From positions 64,501 to 128,500 of the forward strand of contig JADLSH010000127.1 of assembly GCA_016169945.1 (NCBI GenBank): DNA of 64,000 nt, in the 5' to 3' direction. The notes below the pieces were generated by a model. It was not told where the DNA came from, ran no database searches, and saw nothing but the letters and a program-made list of their open reading frames with translations. Numbering within the stretch: the first letter of the stretch is position 1; each line of letters opens with the position of its first letter. Shown one piece after another: positions 34,601 through 47,489 of this stretch. Both the position numbers and the translations under genes were made by a program. The stretch is from Trachythela sp. YZ-2020 (taxonomy: Eukaryota; Cnidaria; Anthozoa; Malacalcyonacea; Clavulariidae).

Positions 34601-37126
34601 TACTGGACTAGTAACCACTACTGACCTCTATGTAAATACTGGACTAGTAACCACTGCTGACCTTTATGTAAATACTGGACTAGTAACCACCACTGACCTC
34701 TATGTCAATACTGGACTAGTAACCACCACTGACCTCTATGTAAATACTGGACTAGTATCCACTACTGACCTCTATGTAAATACTGGACTAGTAACCACTG
34801 CTGACCTTTATGTAAATACTGGACTAGTAACCACTACTGACCTCTATGTAAATACTGGACTAGTAACCACTGCTGACCTCTATGTAAATACTGGACTAGT
34901 AACCACTACTGACCTCTATATTGTACTGAACTAATTATCCTCTAATCTCCAAAATCTTACCATTTATTGATGAATTTTGTGCCAACTGAACTTTTGATAA
35001 TTTTTCTCATTAGTTCCTGGTCATTTACATCAACTGGAAGACTAAAAAATATCCAACATTAATGTCTGAATTGTCTTAGTGATCTAAACCACAGGCAAAT
35101 AATCACCTGATTTCCTCTTTCATAATTTTAAGTATATCTTCAAGTGCTTGACGATATGCTCCAATCACAACTGTGGGATGCATCTGTTGTTCAAGAAATT
35201 GTTCTGCCACAGACATCATCTCACCAGCTACAAGGTATAACATATGGATGTAGGTATAGGATGGAGAGATCCAGTCAATTAGCATGGAGACATTCAGTAG
35301 AAGGACGATGAACAGTTGATAGACAGAGGATGAGATGGAGAGATATTGTAAAAAGAGAGCTGAGGGTACTAATTATAATCTAAGAGAAGAGGATGCCCAG
35401 GATAGAGGACGATACAGTCAGGTTAGCATAGAGACATCCAGTAGAAGGACGATGAACAGTTGATAGACAGAGGATGAGATGGAGAGATATTGCCGTGAAA
35501 AGACAGCTGAGAGTGGATAGAGGACGATACAGTCAGGTTAGCATGGAGACATCCAGTAGAAGGATGATGAACAGTTGATAGACAGCTGAGGATGAGATGG
35601 AGAGATATTGTGAACCTAAAAGAAGAGGATGTCCAGGATAGAGTGTAGAGGAAGATCCAGTCAAGTTATCATGAAGACATCCAATAGAAGGACAACAAGC
35701 AGTTGGAAGGCAGAGGATGAGATAGAGAGATACCATAGAATAGATACCATGGATAGACATCCATACCTAAGATAATGACAGATGTAGTGCCATCTCCAAC
35801 TTCCTCATCTTGAGTACGACTGATCTCAATCATTGTCTTTGCTGCTGGATGTTGAACTTGAATCTCACGCAAGATTGCATTGCCGTCATTTGTCATGACT
35901 ATACCACCCATAGGGTTCATCAACATCTGGAAATCAATACAAATATCAGCTTCATTTTGCCTTGAAATTATACAAATCCAGCTCCCTAAATTTTGACACA
36001 ATAGCATGAAGCTAATACCTTTAACATGGCCCGAGGTCCTAGGCACGTTCGAATGACATCTGCAATTGTCTAAATAGAAAAGTAGGAATAAGATATGGTA
36101 CAACCTGACATTTTCCAGGTTCAACATTGACTGGTGCATAAACAATTGAAACATACAAATAGTTTGTGTCTGAACTACATGAAAACAGTAAAACGACTTC
36201 AACATTTCAAGCAAATATCCTTCTGCCAGAAATTAGTACTTACAAACTAACGAATGATAGCTTGAAATGTCAAAGTATTTTTATTCTTTTTCACGAAGTT
36301 CAGACATAAACACAGTTGACTGTTCAACTCAATTAGTCAATTTAGGCCAGGGTGCATTTTAAGTGCAATACACCGAAGATCTTCGGCGTGGACTTCAGAA
36401 ATTCTTGGTGTACTGGCGTACAATCATATACTTTTTGATGTACTGGCTAAGGAAAATACTAAATTTTAAGCCCACAGTGCTATTTATTGACACACTGGAA
36501 ATATTTTGATCAATTCATTGGTGTGGTAGCTTGCGCCCAGGCTAAGCTTGGCGTAGGAATGTTTGGCGTGGGATTTGAACATCTTTTGAAATGTCTTGGC
36601 GTGACCTTGTTCGAGTGCTGGCCAGTGGCATAGCCAGCCCGCCGATTGGGTCCCGCTATGCAAATTTCAAATCATTATCATTATTTATTTCTTTAGAAAT
36701 TGATTGTTTTCACCGTCAATGAACACGAACAAATCTGCATAGCGGGACTAAATCGGCAGGCTGACTACGCTACTGATGCTGGCGTATTCGGCATGGCCAT
36801 TACATAAAATGCACCCTGGAATTTAGGGTTTGGCAATTTTCCCTGGTGGTTATAACAGTATAAAACAACATAAAATACAATAAAAAGTGCCACAAATTAT
36901 CAAGCAAGATCGAAATTGAAACATTTTGAAGTGTACCTTTGCAGCTCGTACATTGCCAAGTTGTACTTTACGCCCAGATTCACGTCTTGTTGACTGATCT
37001 AATATACATCAAAGTTGATGTTGTAATAACGTACATTTTAACACAATAAAACGCCAAAACACAACAACAGAAAATCACTATAATATAGTACATACTTAAA
37101 ACTATTATTGGTGATCCTCCTTGCAT
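28603..37126 (-). CDS. CCT3: CCT3, T-complex protein 1 subunit gamma
   Basis: Subunit of the eukaryotic cytosolic chaperonin TRiC/CCT, which folds actin, tubulin and other proteins with ATP. Eighteen exons: 37096-37126, 36937-36998, 36019-36069, 35767-35926, 35107-35227, 34961-35041, 31958-32063, 31766-31848, 31618-31684, 31383-31417, 31181-31278, 30920-31001, 30660-30758, 30331-30415, 29981-30082, 29400-29540, 28848-28979, 28603-28716, giving 549 residues (human 545). The start MQGGSPIIVLN replaces the usual MMGHRPVLVLS. Group II chaperonin motifs are TNDG (60-63), the catalytic GDGTTS (92-97) and the C-terminal ATP-binding region with LVPGGGACEMAV and ETAILLLRIDDIVSG-like ends (here TAILLLRIDDIVSG). 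AATAAA on the minus strand at 28456-28461 is a likely poly(A) signal. High certainty. Confidence 0.97.
29630..29850. mobile_element. MITE family A, near full-length copy
   Basis: Runs from GGTGGGTTTCACTAAGCATT to TTGTAGCCATCATCTACTG, about 220 bp, in a CCT3 intron. This is the best copy for defining the family; internal string TTCTTGCTCCTGCAAGTGTC. Confidence 0.75.
30140..30310. mobile_element. Family C / foldback copy
   Basis: CGTGGCCTCCAGTATAGGCAG at the left, a centre with GAAGGTCCTTCGCTAGAAACG, and CAGGTAGTTTAGACACAAAC at the right, in a CCT3 intron. It ends about 10 bp before exon 14's donor. Confidence 0.65.
31085..31178. repeat. Dispersed repeat abutting a CCT3 splice donor
   Basis: Homologous to 14890-15030 (GAGTTTGCATGAGAGT, AAACGAGAAC, GAGAGTTGACTG). 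Its right edge touches the donor GT at 31180-31179 of the exon 31181-31278. Confidence 0.5.
31520..31612. repeat. Degenerate telomere-like block (TTAGGG sense)
   Basis: Repeated AGGGTTATGG, TTAGGGTTATGG and ATAGGGTTAAG strings in a CCT3 intron, ending at the donor side of exon 31618-31684. Confidence 0.65.
32112..34920. repeat. 36-bp minisatellite, about 78 copies, filling a CCT3 intron
   Basis: The unit is ACTGGACTAGTAACCACT plus ACTGACCTCTATGTAAAT, strictly 36 bp through about 2.8 kb. Recurrent variants are TGTAGCTACT for TGTAAATACT, ACCACCACTG for ACCACTACTG and TGCTGACCTTTATGG. Shared variant blocks, such as the GCTGACCTTTATGGAAATAC units near 33064, 34213 and 34405, show expansion by multi-unit duplication. 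It occupies nearly all of the intron 32064-34960. Confidence 0.97.
35270..35760. repeat. About 120-145-bp tandem repeat, 4 copies
   Basis: Copies share GAGACATCCAGTAGAAGGA, GATGAACAGTTGATAGACAG and GGATGAGATGGAGAGATA. It lies between two CCT3 exons and ends a few bases before the donor at 35766. Confidence 0.85.
36347..36819. mobile_element. hAT-like MITE (CCAGGGTG family), 473 bp
   Basis: Termini CCAGGGTGCATTTTA and TAAAATGCACCCTGG with an 8-bp duplication AATTTAGG (36339-36346 and 36820-36827). It contains a second element at 36623-36775. It lies in a CCT3 intron. Confidence 0.88.
36623..36775. mobile_element. Nested hAT-type MITE, 153 bp
   Basis: Termini CAGTGGCATAGCCAGCC and GGCTGACTACGCTACTG, inner arms GGGTCCCGCTATGCA and TGCATAGCGGGAC. 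Flanks GTGCTGGC and ATGCTGGC match at 7 of 8 positions, fitting an 8-bp target duplication inside the older element. Confidence 0.8.
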
Positions 37127-37324
37127 GATTTTACTTGATTTACTCGACAAAAGAAGTGTCAAAAACAACAAATTATTTCAAATTTCAATAATTCAACACC
37201 ACCATGTGCAAAAATGACAACTGTGCGAAGAAGACTAGGAACGAGGCGTAAGTCATACTTCATGTAAGATCAACCAAATGCAATTCATTTGCATAATTTG
37301 CATAATGCATAACCTACCAGAAAT

Positions 37325-37445
37325 ACGGTTGGTTTCACTAAGTACGATTGTGCAGCAGATGTTGGTCAGAAAATAATGTTAATTATTTTCATTATTAATT
37401 ATTATATGTTAGTAATCTTGTATTGAGATACATAAGAATTGTCAG
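37325..37445. mobile_element. MITE family A fragment
   Basis: GGTTTCACTAAGTACGATTG then CAGCAGATGTTGGTCAGAAAAT, upstream of the CCT3 start codon. The right half is missing. Confidence 0.6.
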
Positions 37446-40400
37446 ACGCACAAGTTCCAAGCTAGGTTCACAGAGCCGAGACAATTCGAGATGGCGTCTA
37501 TTGCCAATTCTCCTATTGTATTCTTGATAGGTAGGCGGAATCCAATTAAATAAAAAATCGACTGAACAGACGTCCTAGCGAGAACATACTGTGTTATGAT
37601 TTGTAAACACAGGGAGTGTTTTGGAGACCAGATTTATTTTTGCTATCAAAGATAGTTTAAGAAGAATATCAAACTGATTTCGTTTTGTTTCAAGCCAATT
37701 GACTGTATATTTAGAATAATAGTGACGCAGCCGGGTGGACGCCATGTAAACGCCCAGCAAATCAGTGTACAAAGACGCACATAAATTGATAAATTTATAA
37801 AGTCAACGGCTCACAAGCGTTGGAATAATTGCTAATATTAAGCCGTTGTTTTGCGCTAACTTGTTTAAAGAAGAGTAACAAAGATTGAGCAGTATCAGGG
37901 CAGATGCTTTCTTAGAAAAAAAGCAAATAAAGGTAAGATCTATTTTATGGAATAACGATAAGATTAGAAGTGTTAGCGGGGGTTATACAGCAACGGACGC
38001 TATAATCATTATTACGTAAAAGTAAATGAGAAATGGACGTCAATCGATAAAAATTGTTGGTTCTCAACGTAGCCGTAGGTAGTGATCTTTAAATATACAT
38101 AATTTGTTGTAGATTCTCGCAAGTCTAGCATACAACAGTAAAAGCCCAAAGTTTCGAGAAAAGTCAATGTCAAATTGCCAGCATGAACAAGACATGAGAA
38201 TATGACCTTTATTAGTTACCCAGTCGTTGCCAAATCATCAATTCCCATGGGTAGTTTCCAACTTTCTTACTATTTTCATTCCTTCTTTTATTGACGCAAG
38301 GAAGGGTATAATCTTCTTGATACATATGTGTTTCAAACGTTTCAAGCAGAGATCCTTTTGGAATTCTTTCTAGCAGGAATCAGTTAGTAGCTAAGCTGAT
38401 TACAACTCAACATGAGAGTTGATAATGAAGATTATATCTATTTATATAAGTACCAAAATCGCGATTCATAAGTTGAGAAATAAACGCAAATTCAGATTCA
38501 ATATCTTTTCATTGGCGTTAAGATAAACCAAAAGCATAAGAAGAACCATAAACCACAAATTCATTCATAATCTTGTTTCAAAACAGGACGCCATGAATGT
38601 CAACTCTTTTTCCAACTGTTCCCGAATGTAAACATTAAGTTTATGTTGCCACTTCGATCAATGGCGTCCATGACTTGATTATTTATTGACTTACACCTAG
38701 GGACTGTTTACATGATCGTGCATTGCCGAAACGAAATGAGTGCGGGATCATTTTGATGTACTAGTGAAATAAGTAATGGTTGAACAACATGTTCCATGCG
38801 CTGTACTTCATTTTCGTTTATACCTGGTGTCGAAGCAACTTACTTCAATACCTCAAAAATCATGTGAGATGTAAAAATGTCTCCTTAGCCTATTCAGACT
38901 AGCGAAATGGGAAGCGCTCCTCTAGTGTAATCACTTCAACTCTCGCTGGAAATGTGGTATCTCCTTTCTCATTTTAAGCTTGCGTTAACATGCACACAAG
39001 ATAGCACACGAATCGTTGAAAATACACGTCTTTTGTAGTAGAGTCCTTTTAGCTTAAACATTCGAAAGTTAAGATATGATGATATTTAGAATATATGTAG
39101 GGGTTTTAATCTATATAGTGGGTGTTTAGACAAGTTAAAATCTATAACCATAGTCCATAGACTTGAATTAAAAACATTCTTCCTGCGCTAAGAACATAAA
39201 GAAATATTTTTGTATATCAGTTTCGTAATTTTGACGTAATTGGAAACCATCTCGGCATGGGACCTATTTATCGCATGGTTTCTCATTGATCTCAACAACA
39301 ACAACAACGCATTCATTTACTTTACTAAATTTTTAACTATAGAAGTAGTACATCAAATCTATTGTGTTTCAAGCTCAGAAATAAAACATAGACACAACTA
39401 ACGATTCAATGAAGATTTACCTATAATCTTCTTTCATTTAGACTTGGAAGAATTAAGATCATTGGAATATGGGAATGTAGCTTCATAGGATAGTCTAGAC
39501 TACAGTATGTCTACTGCCGTCATATGTTCGAAGGTTAAGGCTTAAATGATTTCTAAACAGCGAATCAATGCCGCTATCTGAGCATGACGTCGAGTTAAAT
39601 AGTTTCGGAGATATTACATAATTATAGTTTCCGATGTATGGCTGACTAAATCGCTTTGTCGAATATTTGAAATTGTAAACGTTCCGTGTTCATGTGGAAC
39701 ACCTTATAGCAGTCACGTATTACTGCCTTTCCCATGCTGGCTCAGAAAAATAGAATGGTAAAGTTATATATATATCTAAGTACATGATATGATCAGAGCA
39801 TTGTGGCTGATTGAAGATCTCTCGAAGGATCGATTTTCAATACCTTTCAGGGACAGGGGGGTATCCCTATATTTAACAGCATGTTCCTACTTCTGAATGA
39901 AGAAAAGATGAAACATATAGCAGAGTCTATGATCTGATGCAACAGTGAGAGAGCCTCACATTTGCAACGGCCAAACAATCCATTTCTAGTCTAAGGCCTC
40001 TAAGCAGACGCTCTTTTGACGAATTATGTCAAGCCACGTCAATATATACGCATGCAAAAGTTGTAGCATTGGCAATTTATGCTAATTAGGCTATTTGAGA
40101 ATATTAAAAACATTATTTCGACGATAGTGGGGTAAAAACGTTAGGATTTGAAACACTTTAGAAATGAAAACTATGAAAACCATATCAAATGAAGTAAAAT
40201 AGAGCTAATGTATAACACGAAAAGTAATTTTATGATAGAAAAACTGAATTAGAATATTTAGCCACCTTAAGTCAGTCAAAGTGGAGGACTTGAAGCGTCA
40301 TTAAAAATAAATATTGCTTTAGTGCTGCACTTTTCAATGTCTATGTTCAATGTCTATATTACAGCCATTACTAAAAACATGATAAATGATATGTCGTTAT

Positions 40401-43400
40401 AATAAATCGTTATATTTGTGCGTTGGAAATAGATGACGTGTAAAAATGGTAAGGTATTGTGAAAATCAGCAAGCGTCGTAATTGTAGGCGTTACGTTATT
40501 AATGCGATCTAGCTAATTTCCCCGCATTATTATGCGTGATTTTTAAGTAAATATAGTAATCCTGGCCTTGATTGCACCTGCGTCCTAGGCTGTGGTGATG
40601 TATAAAGACAATTTCATTGACAATCGCAAGTTGTTCTTTTAGATGAAGCAAGGCTTGGCAAGAGCATGAAGTTAGCATTGAAACGCAAAGAGAAAGAGAA
40701 ACAACATAAAACCAAAAGATTTGGAAGAAAGGAAAATCAAAGACAGAGTGTAATACTGTGGAAATAAGAAAGAATTGGAAGACAGAATTGAACGGTAAGT
40801 AACAAGACTTATTACTTTAGACAAAAGGTATCCATACTGTCAAGACACAACCCATATTTAAGCCAAGTATAGGTGACCAAATTTTATCTTACAAATCTAT
40901 TTGTTTGTTCTTGTACACAGTTAAGACTGAAGTTATTCTTGATGGACGCGCGTACATAAATGTCCAATTTCTTAAAGGAAAGAACACTCTCATTTCGTGT
41001 GGCGGACACACTAAACTTGTCAGTGGAGTCATTTCTCATCACATTAGGATTAGGATTTATGTCCTTGGTTTTCTAAAAATAGTCACGAACCTAGAAGATC
41101 TAGAACCTAGTTATTTGCCAGTTTCCACTGGGTGACTCGTCTCTTCAACAGTTTAAATCTTGAACATTTGTGGTGCTTTTAGCTACTGAGACAAATTGAA
41201 AAGGACCAGCAAGTACGATTGTGTTAAGGTAACATGTTTCAGACTGTATATCTTAGTTCATTTACTCTCAATATGTCTTGAGGCAAACACGAAACGGCGT
41301 TAGTACTGAAATATCTTTTTAATTTTATTTTGTTAGGCATTGATTTTCAATAACAAGATTAGGATTTCCGTCAGGTTCATTCCTTTAGGGTCACTCATAG
41401 GCGCAGTAATTTTAGTCACAACAGCATGAGATCGTTATATTTAACAATTTTTCTATTTTTGCGCTGTTTGTGTCCTAGATATATCTAATGGTGTGCGTAA
41501 TATGTAGGCGTCATGCTTGAAGCGTAGGCTGAGAGCAAAACGATACAAAAGACATATTTTTCAACATGGCAGCTGCCTTAAAACACAGCTTTGTTGTCAA
41601 ACTATTATTGATTAGATCTTTTTTATGATATTGCTAACTTACTGACGCATTGTTGTAGCTGAAATATAACGTTTTAGGAAAATATATTTAGGCAATCAGT
41701 GATTGAGAAACACATAAACTTCATGTACTTTGAATATCTATTGCATCTCTCGTGCCCAGGACCTCCCTCGTCACAATCCTGTAAAGTATATATCACTTAT
41801 CAACGGTCACCTCCAAACGACGGTCAGTTGCTCAGTCCCCTATCGTTTTACTTAAAATTCCTACACGAAAACCTAATCTGAACACAGGACACGTGAATAC
41901 GATGCTCCACGAGTGCAGGTATAGGGATAAATGATATAATTGAGGGTTTGCATAGGATCAAACTACATGAAAAATATAACAAGAACTTCGATGTTTCGAG
42001 CGAATGCTCTTCTTCTGTCTGTCAAAATGAAATAATTAAGGAATTCATCTTGACCTAAATCTATCGTACACAATTCATTTTCATTAAAAACGCGAACAGT
42101 TTTAATAATATCAGATGTTAAAATAGAAAAGTAAATAGAATTATCCAATAATAAAAGCGAAATAATATATAGATCCAATAAAGTGTAAAACAGAATGGAA
42201 TAATAATAAAATGAGGCGATGCGCCGCATAAAACATAAACAATAACTAAAGCTATAAGATAAAATTATCTTTGATAACATTGACTTTATTAAATTGGCTG
42301 CTCATTCGCTGTTTGTGTCCGTACTTGTTAATGTTCTATTGTTCAAAGTAGGACAGGTGCATGGCTATCTAGAAGTGCGCAGACATATTGAAACTGAGGC
42401 GCAGACTTCTAAAGAGAGCCGAAAATAGAGTTAATTTGAAACGAAAATAAATCTGTTGTGTAAATGCTATTTCCATTCATTCCCTTTCAGACTATATATA
42501 TATAAACATATATACAAGTATATCTATAAAAATCCTCATTCATATTTCAAACTTGTAGGAAAATGTAAGTTTCATGTAAGTTAAATGAAGATCTGCTTCC
42601 GGGCGTACAGATCGATAGTTTTGCCAAATAAACGAGGTGTAGCCACAAAAGAAAGGAATGGTTAGGAAATGTAGTTATATCCTCAGATTAGCTTGACATA
42701 TTTCATCTATATTTATATGTTAATCTCAGCCAGAAAGACGCAGCCCGTAATCGTCGCATACGAGAATAAAAGCAGACGTCACAAGCCCACCAACCAACAA
42801 TTAAACGATCCAAATGTAACAATCTATCACCTAACTGCATCCAGATTTTAGAACATTGACCTTCAGACGATAGCAAAATCTAGAACCAGTCTTATAAACT
42901 GACTAACATAAGGTTCTTGCTAACATTTCAATTGTTTTCCTTATCTTGTGAAATACAAACGACTATCAGAAATTGGAACATGCTGGTCTCTCTATATATA
43001 TCGTATTTTCTCATGTAGTAATTGAAAGAGTAAGTAGAAGCAGGACTCTAGCTGTATTCCCATTATTTTTCAATTAATACTCGAATCAAATGAAGAGAAT
43101 CTAAAACATTTCTGTCTTATCTGCCAGACATTCTTATACTTTTTTCCACGGAATAACAAACATACCAATTGTTTTTTTTTAATTATTCAAATCGACAAAA
43201 TCACAACTTGAACATCAGCGTAATACAATGTCAACGCACTGAACTTTTACCTACTAAATGCAAACTTAAATATATCTGCAAATCTCGATCAGCTCTATGG
43301 AGGTGCGCGCGTCATTATGAAATACATAAACATAGTAGGTTACCTCTAAAGCCATGCAGGGTTACGTAAAGTTTTAAAGGTCAGTTGCAATGTATAATAA

Positions 43401-44845
43401 TGCGCATGCAATGCAATAAAGGTGTTATCACAAACAAAATCAGCCGTTGCAAGGTGTATGAAGCTTATCTGTAAGAGATGGAAAGAGTACTATTAAAAAC
43501 CCAATAGATCGATCTACAGCCAGTCACGTTCGGACTGTAAATCTAGAAAGTATACAAAGTGTAAATATTGGCTATAGAATAATACGCTGTTTGAGAACAT
43601 GAATAATTCATAAAAGTAAATATCTATCCAGGTCAGGTTATGCAGATCATTTAACTTATAATATCAATCCAGACAGTTTTTAAAAAGGTATAACACTATA
43701 AATTTCTAAAGACATATGGCCATGCATGCGAAATAGTAGGCGTGCATGTTTTACGCACCACTGAAAAACCAAACTATTATATGCACCGTTGAATACATTT
43801 TTGATACTAAAACATATCATATGTTGGCATAACTTAAACTAGGGATCACAGGCCTTTTCTACGTGCCTTAATATTGAGTTAAACTTAACGACATATGCGT
43901 TTTCAAACCGTTATCTTATTATCCATACACATGCAATATCATTTTCCATCGCCCATACATGTACAAACATCCACTCAAACACTCAGTTAAGCAAGGCAGG
44001 CGTCTATCGTAGAGCATTCAAAAACTGCAAAGTATACAGACTATGTAATGAATGTGGTTTATTGTAAAACACATTCTATTATGAGAGCCGGAAAACCGGC
44101 AGCTTTAATCGTAGAAAAACAAACGAACGACACACATGCATCAGTTCTTAATTATTGAATTACGGTGAACGGAGGTAGATAAAGTAAGGTTTAAGGATGA
44201 CTTTATAGGGTTATTGTAAAATTTCTTTCCAAGTATAGGTTACATGTGTATGCTATGCAAATTTTTCGTTGATACTTGTTCATCTATTCTACACTTTCCT
44301 TAGTTCAAGACGAGAAAAAATCAATAAAATAAGAATTTATCTTTAATTTATCATGTGTATAACCAAGAAATTAGCTCCGTATGTTTTAGCGCATCAACAC
44401 AAACAAAATATGGATATCTTTCAGTTAGTTAAGATAAACAAGTAGTTTTCGACTTAAAACGATTATCGACCACCAAGGATGTTTATTGTGTTTGCCATTA
44501 TAAACAGAGCTATGCCTATGTAGGGGCGGACAATCCTCTTTGGAATCAGGGAGTGGAAAAAATTGAAGTTAGGGAAATACATGTTTGAAGGAAGCATTTC
44601 AAAAAGAAAAGTTCAGAGTACATTTTGCAAGAAGGATGCTTTGAGAACATGCCACAAAGTTGATACGCCCCTGCATAGAAGTGGGCGAAGGACTTGGTAA
44701 AATGTACAATATGTTATACCAATTTTTCATTGCTGTTGCCACCGCAAAGGATCGCAAAGGTTCACACAACGTTCCTCACCGAGACGTTTTACCAGGCAGC
44801 TTCATTCATTTGTATATATTCAACATTCCGGTAGTCGTAATATAA

Positions 44846-44935
44846 CGGTCGTGAAGACATCACGGTGACCGATAGTAATAGAATGTCGATATATCTCTAC
44901 AGTCAGTGAAGACTATTTATAGTAAACACGTTACA
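44846..44935. mobile_element. MITE family F fragment
   Basis: GTCGTGAAGACATCACGGTG, AATAGAATGTCGATATAT and CAGTCAGTGAAGACT recur at 46195-46290 and, inverted, at 58145-58235 within SLC9C1. Confidence 0.55.
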
Positions 44936-45659
44936 CATCGTCGACAAATAAAGAAAACTAAATGAAAGTTTCAAACGTTTCACAACATGACATTTTTATT
45001 TACCAAGCATTGTACTGTGCATTTCTCAGATATAAGAATATCAACCTGGGCGGGGAATATAAACATGACCAGATGACAGAGGCGTGGATTCAGGATTAGA
45101 GTGGTTAACAAAGACTAATTAGAAAGAATCGTCACCCAATAACAGAGTAAAATTTCTTAATCAAAAATGAAACTTAATCAAAGCATGCAAGTAGCTTGTG
45201 AGACAGAGTTAAGAAATTCTAAACGAACCATAAGATTGAAAAATGAATGGCGTTGTTATGGCATGTGTATGATACTACATAGTCGAGCCTCTGTAATAAT
45301 ACTACAATTGCGCAAAAATCTCGACCATTGCGCATGAAACTCGCCAAGTGTGGAAAATATGCTAATCATGCGCAAAAGGCCGAGACCACGTGATAGAAAG
45401 ACATAAGGCAGTTGTCTAGTTGTGAAGTGCTAGTCTCTTGCTTAAATATTGACCAGAAAAGGCGATTTAAAAATGATTGATAGACGTTAAGAGCTTTAAG
45501 ACAAGATAATGCGGCTTATGGTTCTTCAAGACTATAGATTATATCACACAGAAAATCATGAGATTTCCGACATAACCCTTGATATGTCAGTTTATAGTCC
45601 ATGTTTGTTCAATTTTTATAATTCCTCTGTCATATTTCAAAACACGTGGCTACACAGTT

Positions 45660-45811
45660 GGCTCTATTTAACACACAGCGAGACCTGATCAGTCTCAGAT
45701 CATTCACACAGTTAACGTGTTAACAAGAACTCTTCAGACACATCTTTCAATAAAGAGGACAAATCTTTCAATAAAGGAGACACATCTTTCAATAGGGAAT
45801 CAATTTAATTG
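45660..45811 (+). promoter_or_regulatory. Possible promoter and 5' untranslated exon of the secreted-peptide gene
   Basis: A TATA-like CTCTATTTAACAC at about 45662 precedes a short transcript-like stretch with three 20-odd-bp repeats (ACATCTTTCAATA) and a donor AATT|GTAAGTAT at about 45811. A matching acceptor, TTTGTTTTAG|AAAGATTTGC, lies at about 47420, 70 bp before the peptide start codon. The link is inferred, not shown. Confidence 0.35.
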
Positions 45812-46194
45812 TAAGTATATATTACAGTATGTCTAAGTCTGTTTTGGTTCACGAAATGTGGAGAGTGCTCAAAAGCATAGAGATAGAGCAATTATATAGT
45901 TACCTCAAAATCTCCACTAGCAATGGTTTTACCCTAAGTGGGACCGTCAATGTATAACCGACGATAGTGAAGACCAATCTATACTGTAACAATATGTATA
46001 TTCACGTCCAAAGTACAAGGGACAGTGCAAGTCATTGTCAAAGATTACAACTTTACAAGCTTACTATAAGAGTTTTCGTAACACATTGTTCAACAAAAAG
46101 CGAGTTGACGCCACTATATCATTAAATAAGTAACTTAGTCTAACAGTAGAGCCTGGTCTCCATTTAGTGATTGTCACTGAATTTTATTATACCG

Positions 46195-46290
46195 GCCCTG
46201 GTAACGATCGTGAACATATCAAGGTGGCTGATGTAATAGAATGTCGATACGCTATACACCTCTGCAATCATTAAAGATTGATTTGCATAG
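46195..46290. mobile_element. MITE family F copy
   Basis: GATCGTGAACATATCAAGGT, AATAGAATGTCGATACG and CTGCAATCATTAAAGATTG. It overlaps the start of a Lys-rich 86-codon frame (46241-46501), whose first residues therefore derive from the repeat. Confidence 0.55.
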
Positions 46291-47489
46291 AGCACGCAAA
46301 CGACAAGATAGATGCAGACCATTTCACATCGTCCAACATGACTTGGTCACGACAAACAGAAATCAGGCAAAAAGATCAAAACCTAACGCAATTGTTAAAA
46401 AATGTAAATGCAAAAAGCTAGACAGTGCGTCATTTAAGAGTTCTCAAAGTATAGATTTAATGAAAGATTTGGTTATCTACCTTTGCGTGTGGCAGATTTA
46501 ATAAATCCTGCAATAAAACTAAGCAGATAAAGCTCATATCAAAGTAATACTTATGTTTTAAGCCTTTTTTCAAACACTTAACATGTAAGTTGTTGTGTGT
46601 GCTTTCAACCAATCAAAATGCAGCTTTAATTATGTACAAACACTAAAACTGTGACCTTGTGATGTGATTCTCAAAGCCCTTTTTGGGCTTCGCCTTGTAG
46701 AGCTTCGCACCCGGTTGAAATATATCGATAAATGACACCTTGTTTTATGACACAATTGTACATATAAAGTACAACATTTGCAAAAACTGCAATTTAGATT
46801 TGCAAACTGATAACAGTGTAAAGTTTTGACTCGACAATGACACAGCCCACGCTGAGGAAAATTACATTGACTTATTCTAGTCTGCCCTCAAAGGTTTTTT
46901 ACCGTTTTCTGCGGTTGAATCCATTTAAGAAAAACAGAGCAAAACCCTCGCGCACGTTTTAATACGTTTTAGGTTGCAAATTTAATAACTTGTGGTTTTT
47001 GCTACAAATAATATGAACTGAGTTTTCACAGCATGCTAAGAAATTGAATATTTGTTGGGCAAATTTTAAACAAACTCAAAGAGTGTTTAAATAATAGGAG
47101 AAATTGCAATGGTAAAGTCTAGAAAGGTTGAGTGTTGCAAAATAGTGAAGGATATTTTATCGCATAAAATCAATCATTCAATCTGATGTTTTAAGCTGAC
47201 CGCGCGAACAGTAGGGTAGCTAGCTAAAGTGATCGTTTATTGGTTCACAGTGTTATTTAATTAGAATCGTGAGTTGTGAAACGTCCCCTAATTTGATGAA
47301 AAGACTGAATGTCATATAAACAACGTTATGAAGGCCTGAATAGGATGTCTTCTTGAAATTTTCTTGTGTTATCAGAATGTAGAGTCTTAAACTGATTATA
47401 AGTCTGTTCGCTTTGTTTTAGAAAGATTTGCAAGCCAAGAAAAGAAAGAGATATCGAGATTTATTAAGTGGAAACAAGAAAAATCTCTT

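Larger units (their letters stand above)
37127..45640. other. Gene-poor region upstream of CCT3
   Basis: About 8.5 kb. The CCT3 promoter should lie near 37130-37500. Elsewhere I see no recognisable protein. At 40710-41135 two open segments join in frame across a good donor (GAACG|GTAAGT at 40796) and acceptor (TGTACACAG near 40920), reading ...KNWKTELN then VKTEVILDGRAYINVQFL...; there is no start codon and no family match by eye, so this is only a weak candidate. Family C fragments are at 41940-42010 and a family F fragment at 44846-44935. Confidence 0.5.

Noticed and set aside
32112..34920. CRISPR-like appearance of the regular 36-bp repeats
   Set aside because: There are no spacers; units are contiguous head-to-tail, and the context is a eukaryotic intron.
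46241..46501. 86-codon Lys-rich frame near the cationic peptide gene
   Set aside because: Its 5' part is repeat family F and no signal peptide or splice structure supports it; likely chance.
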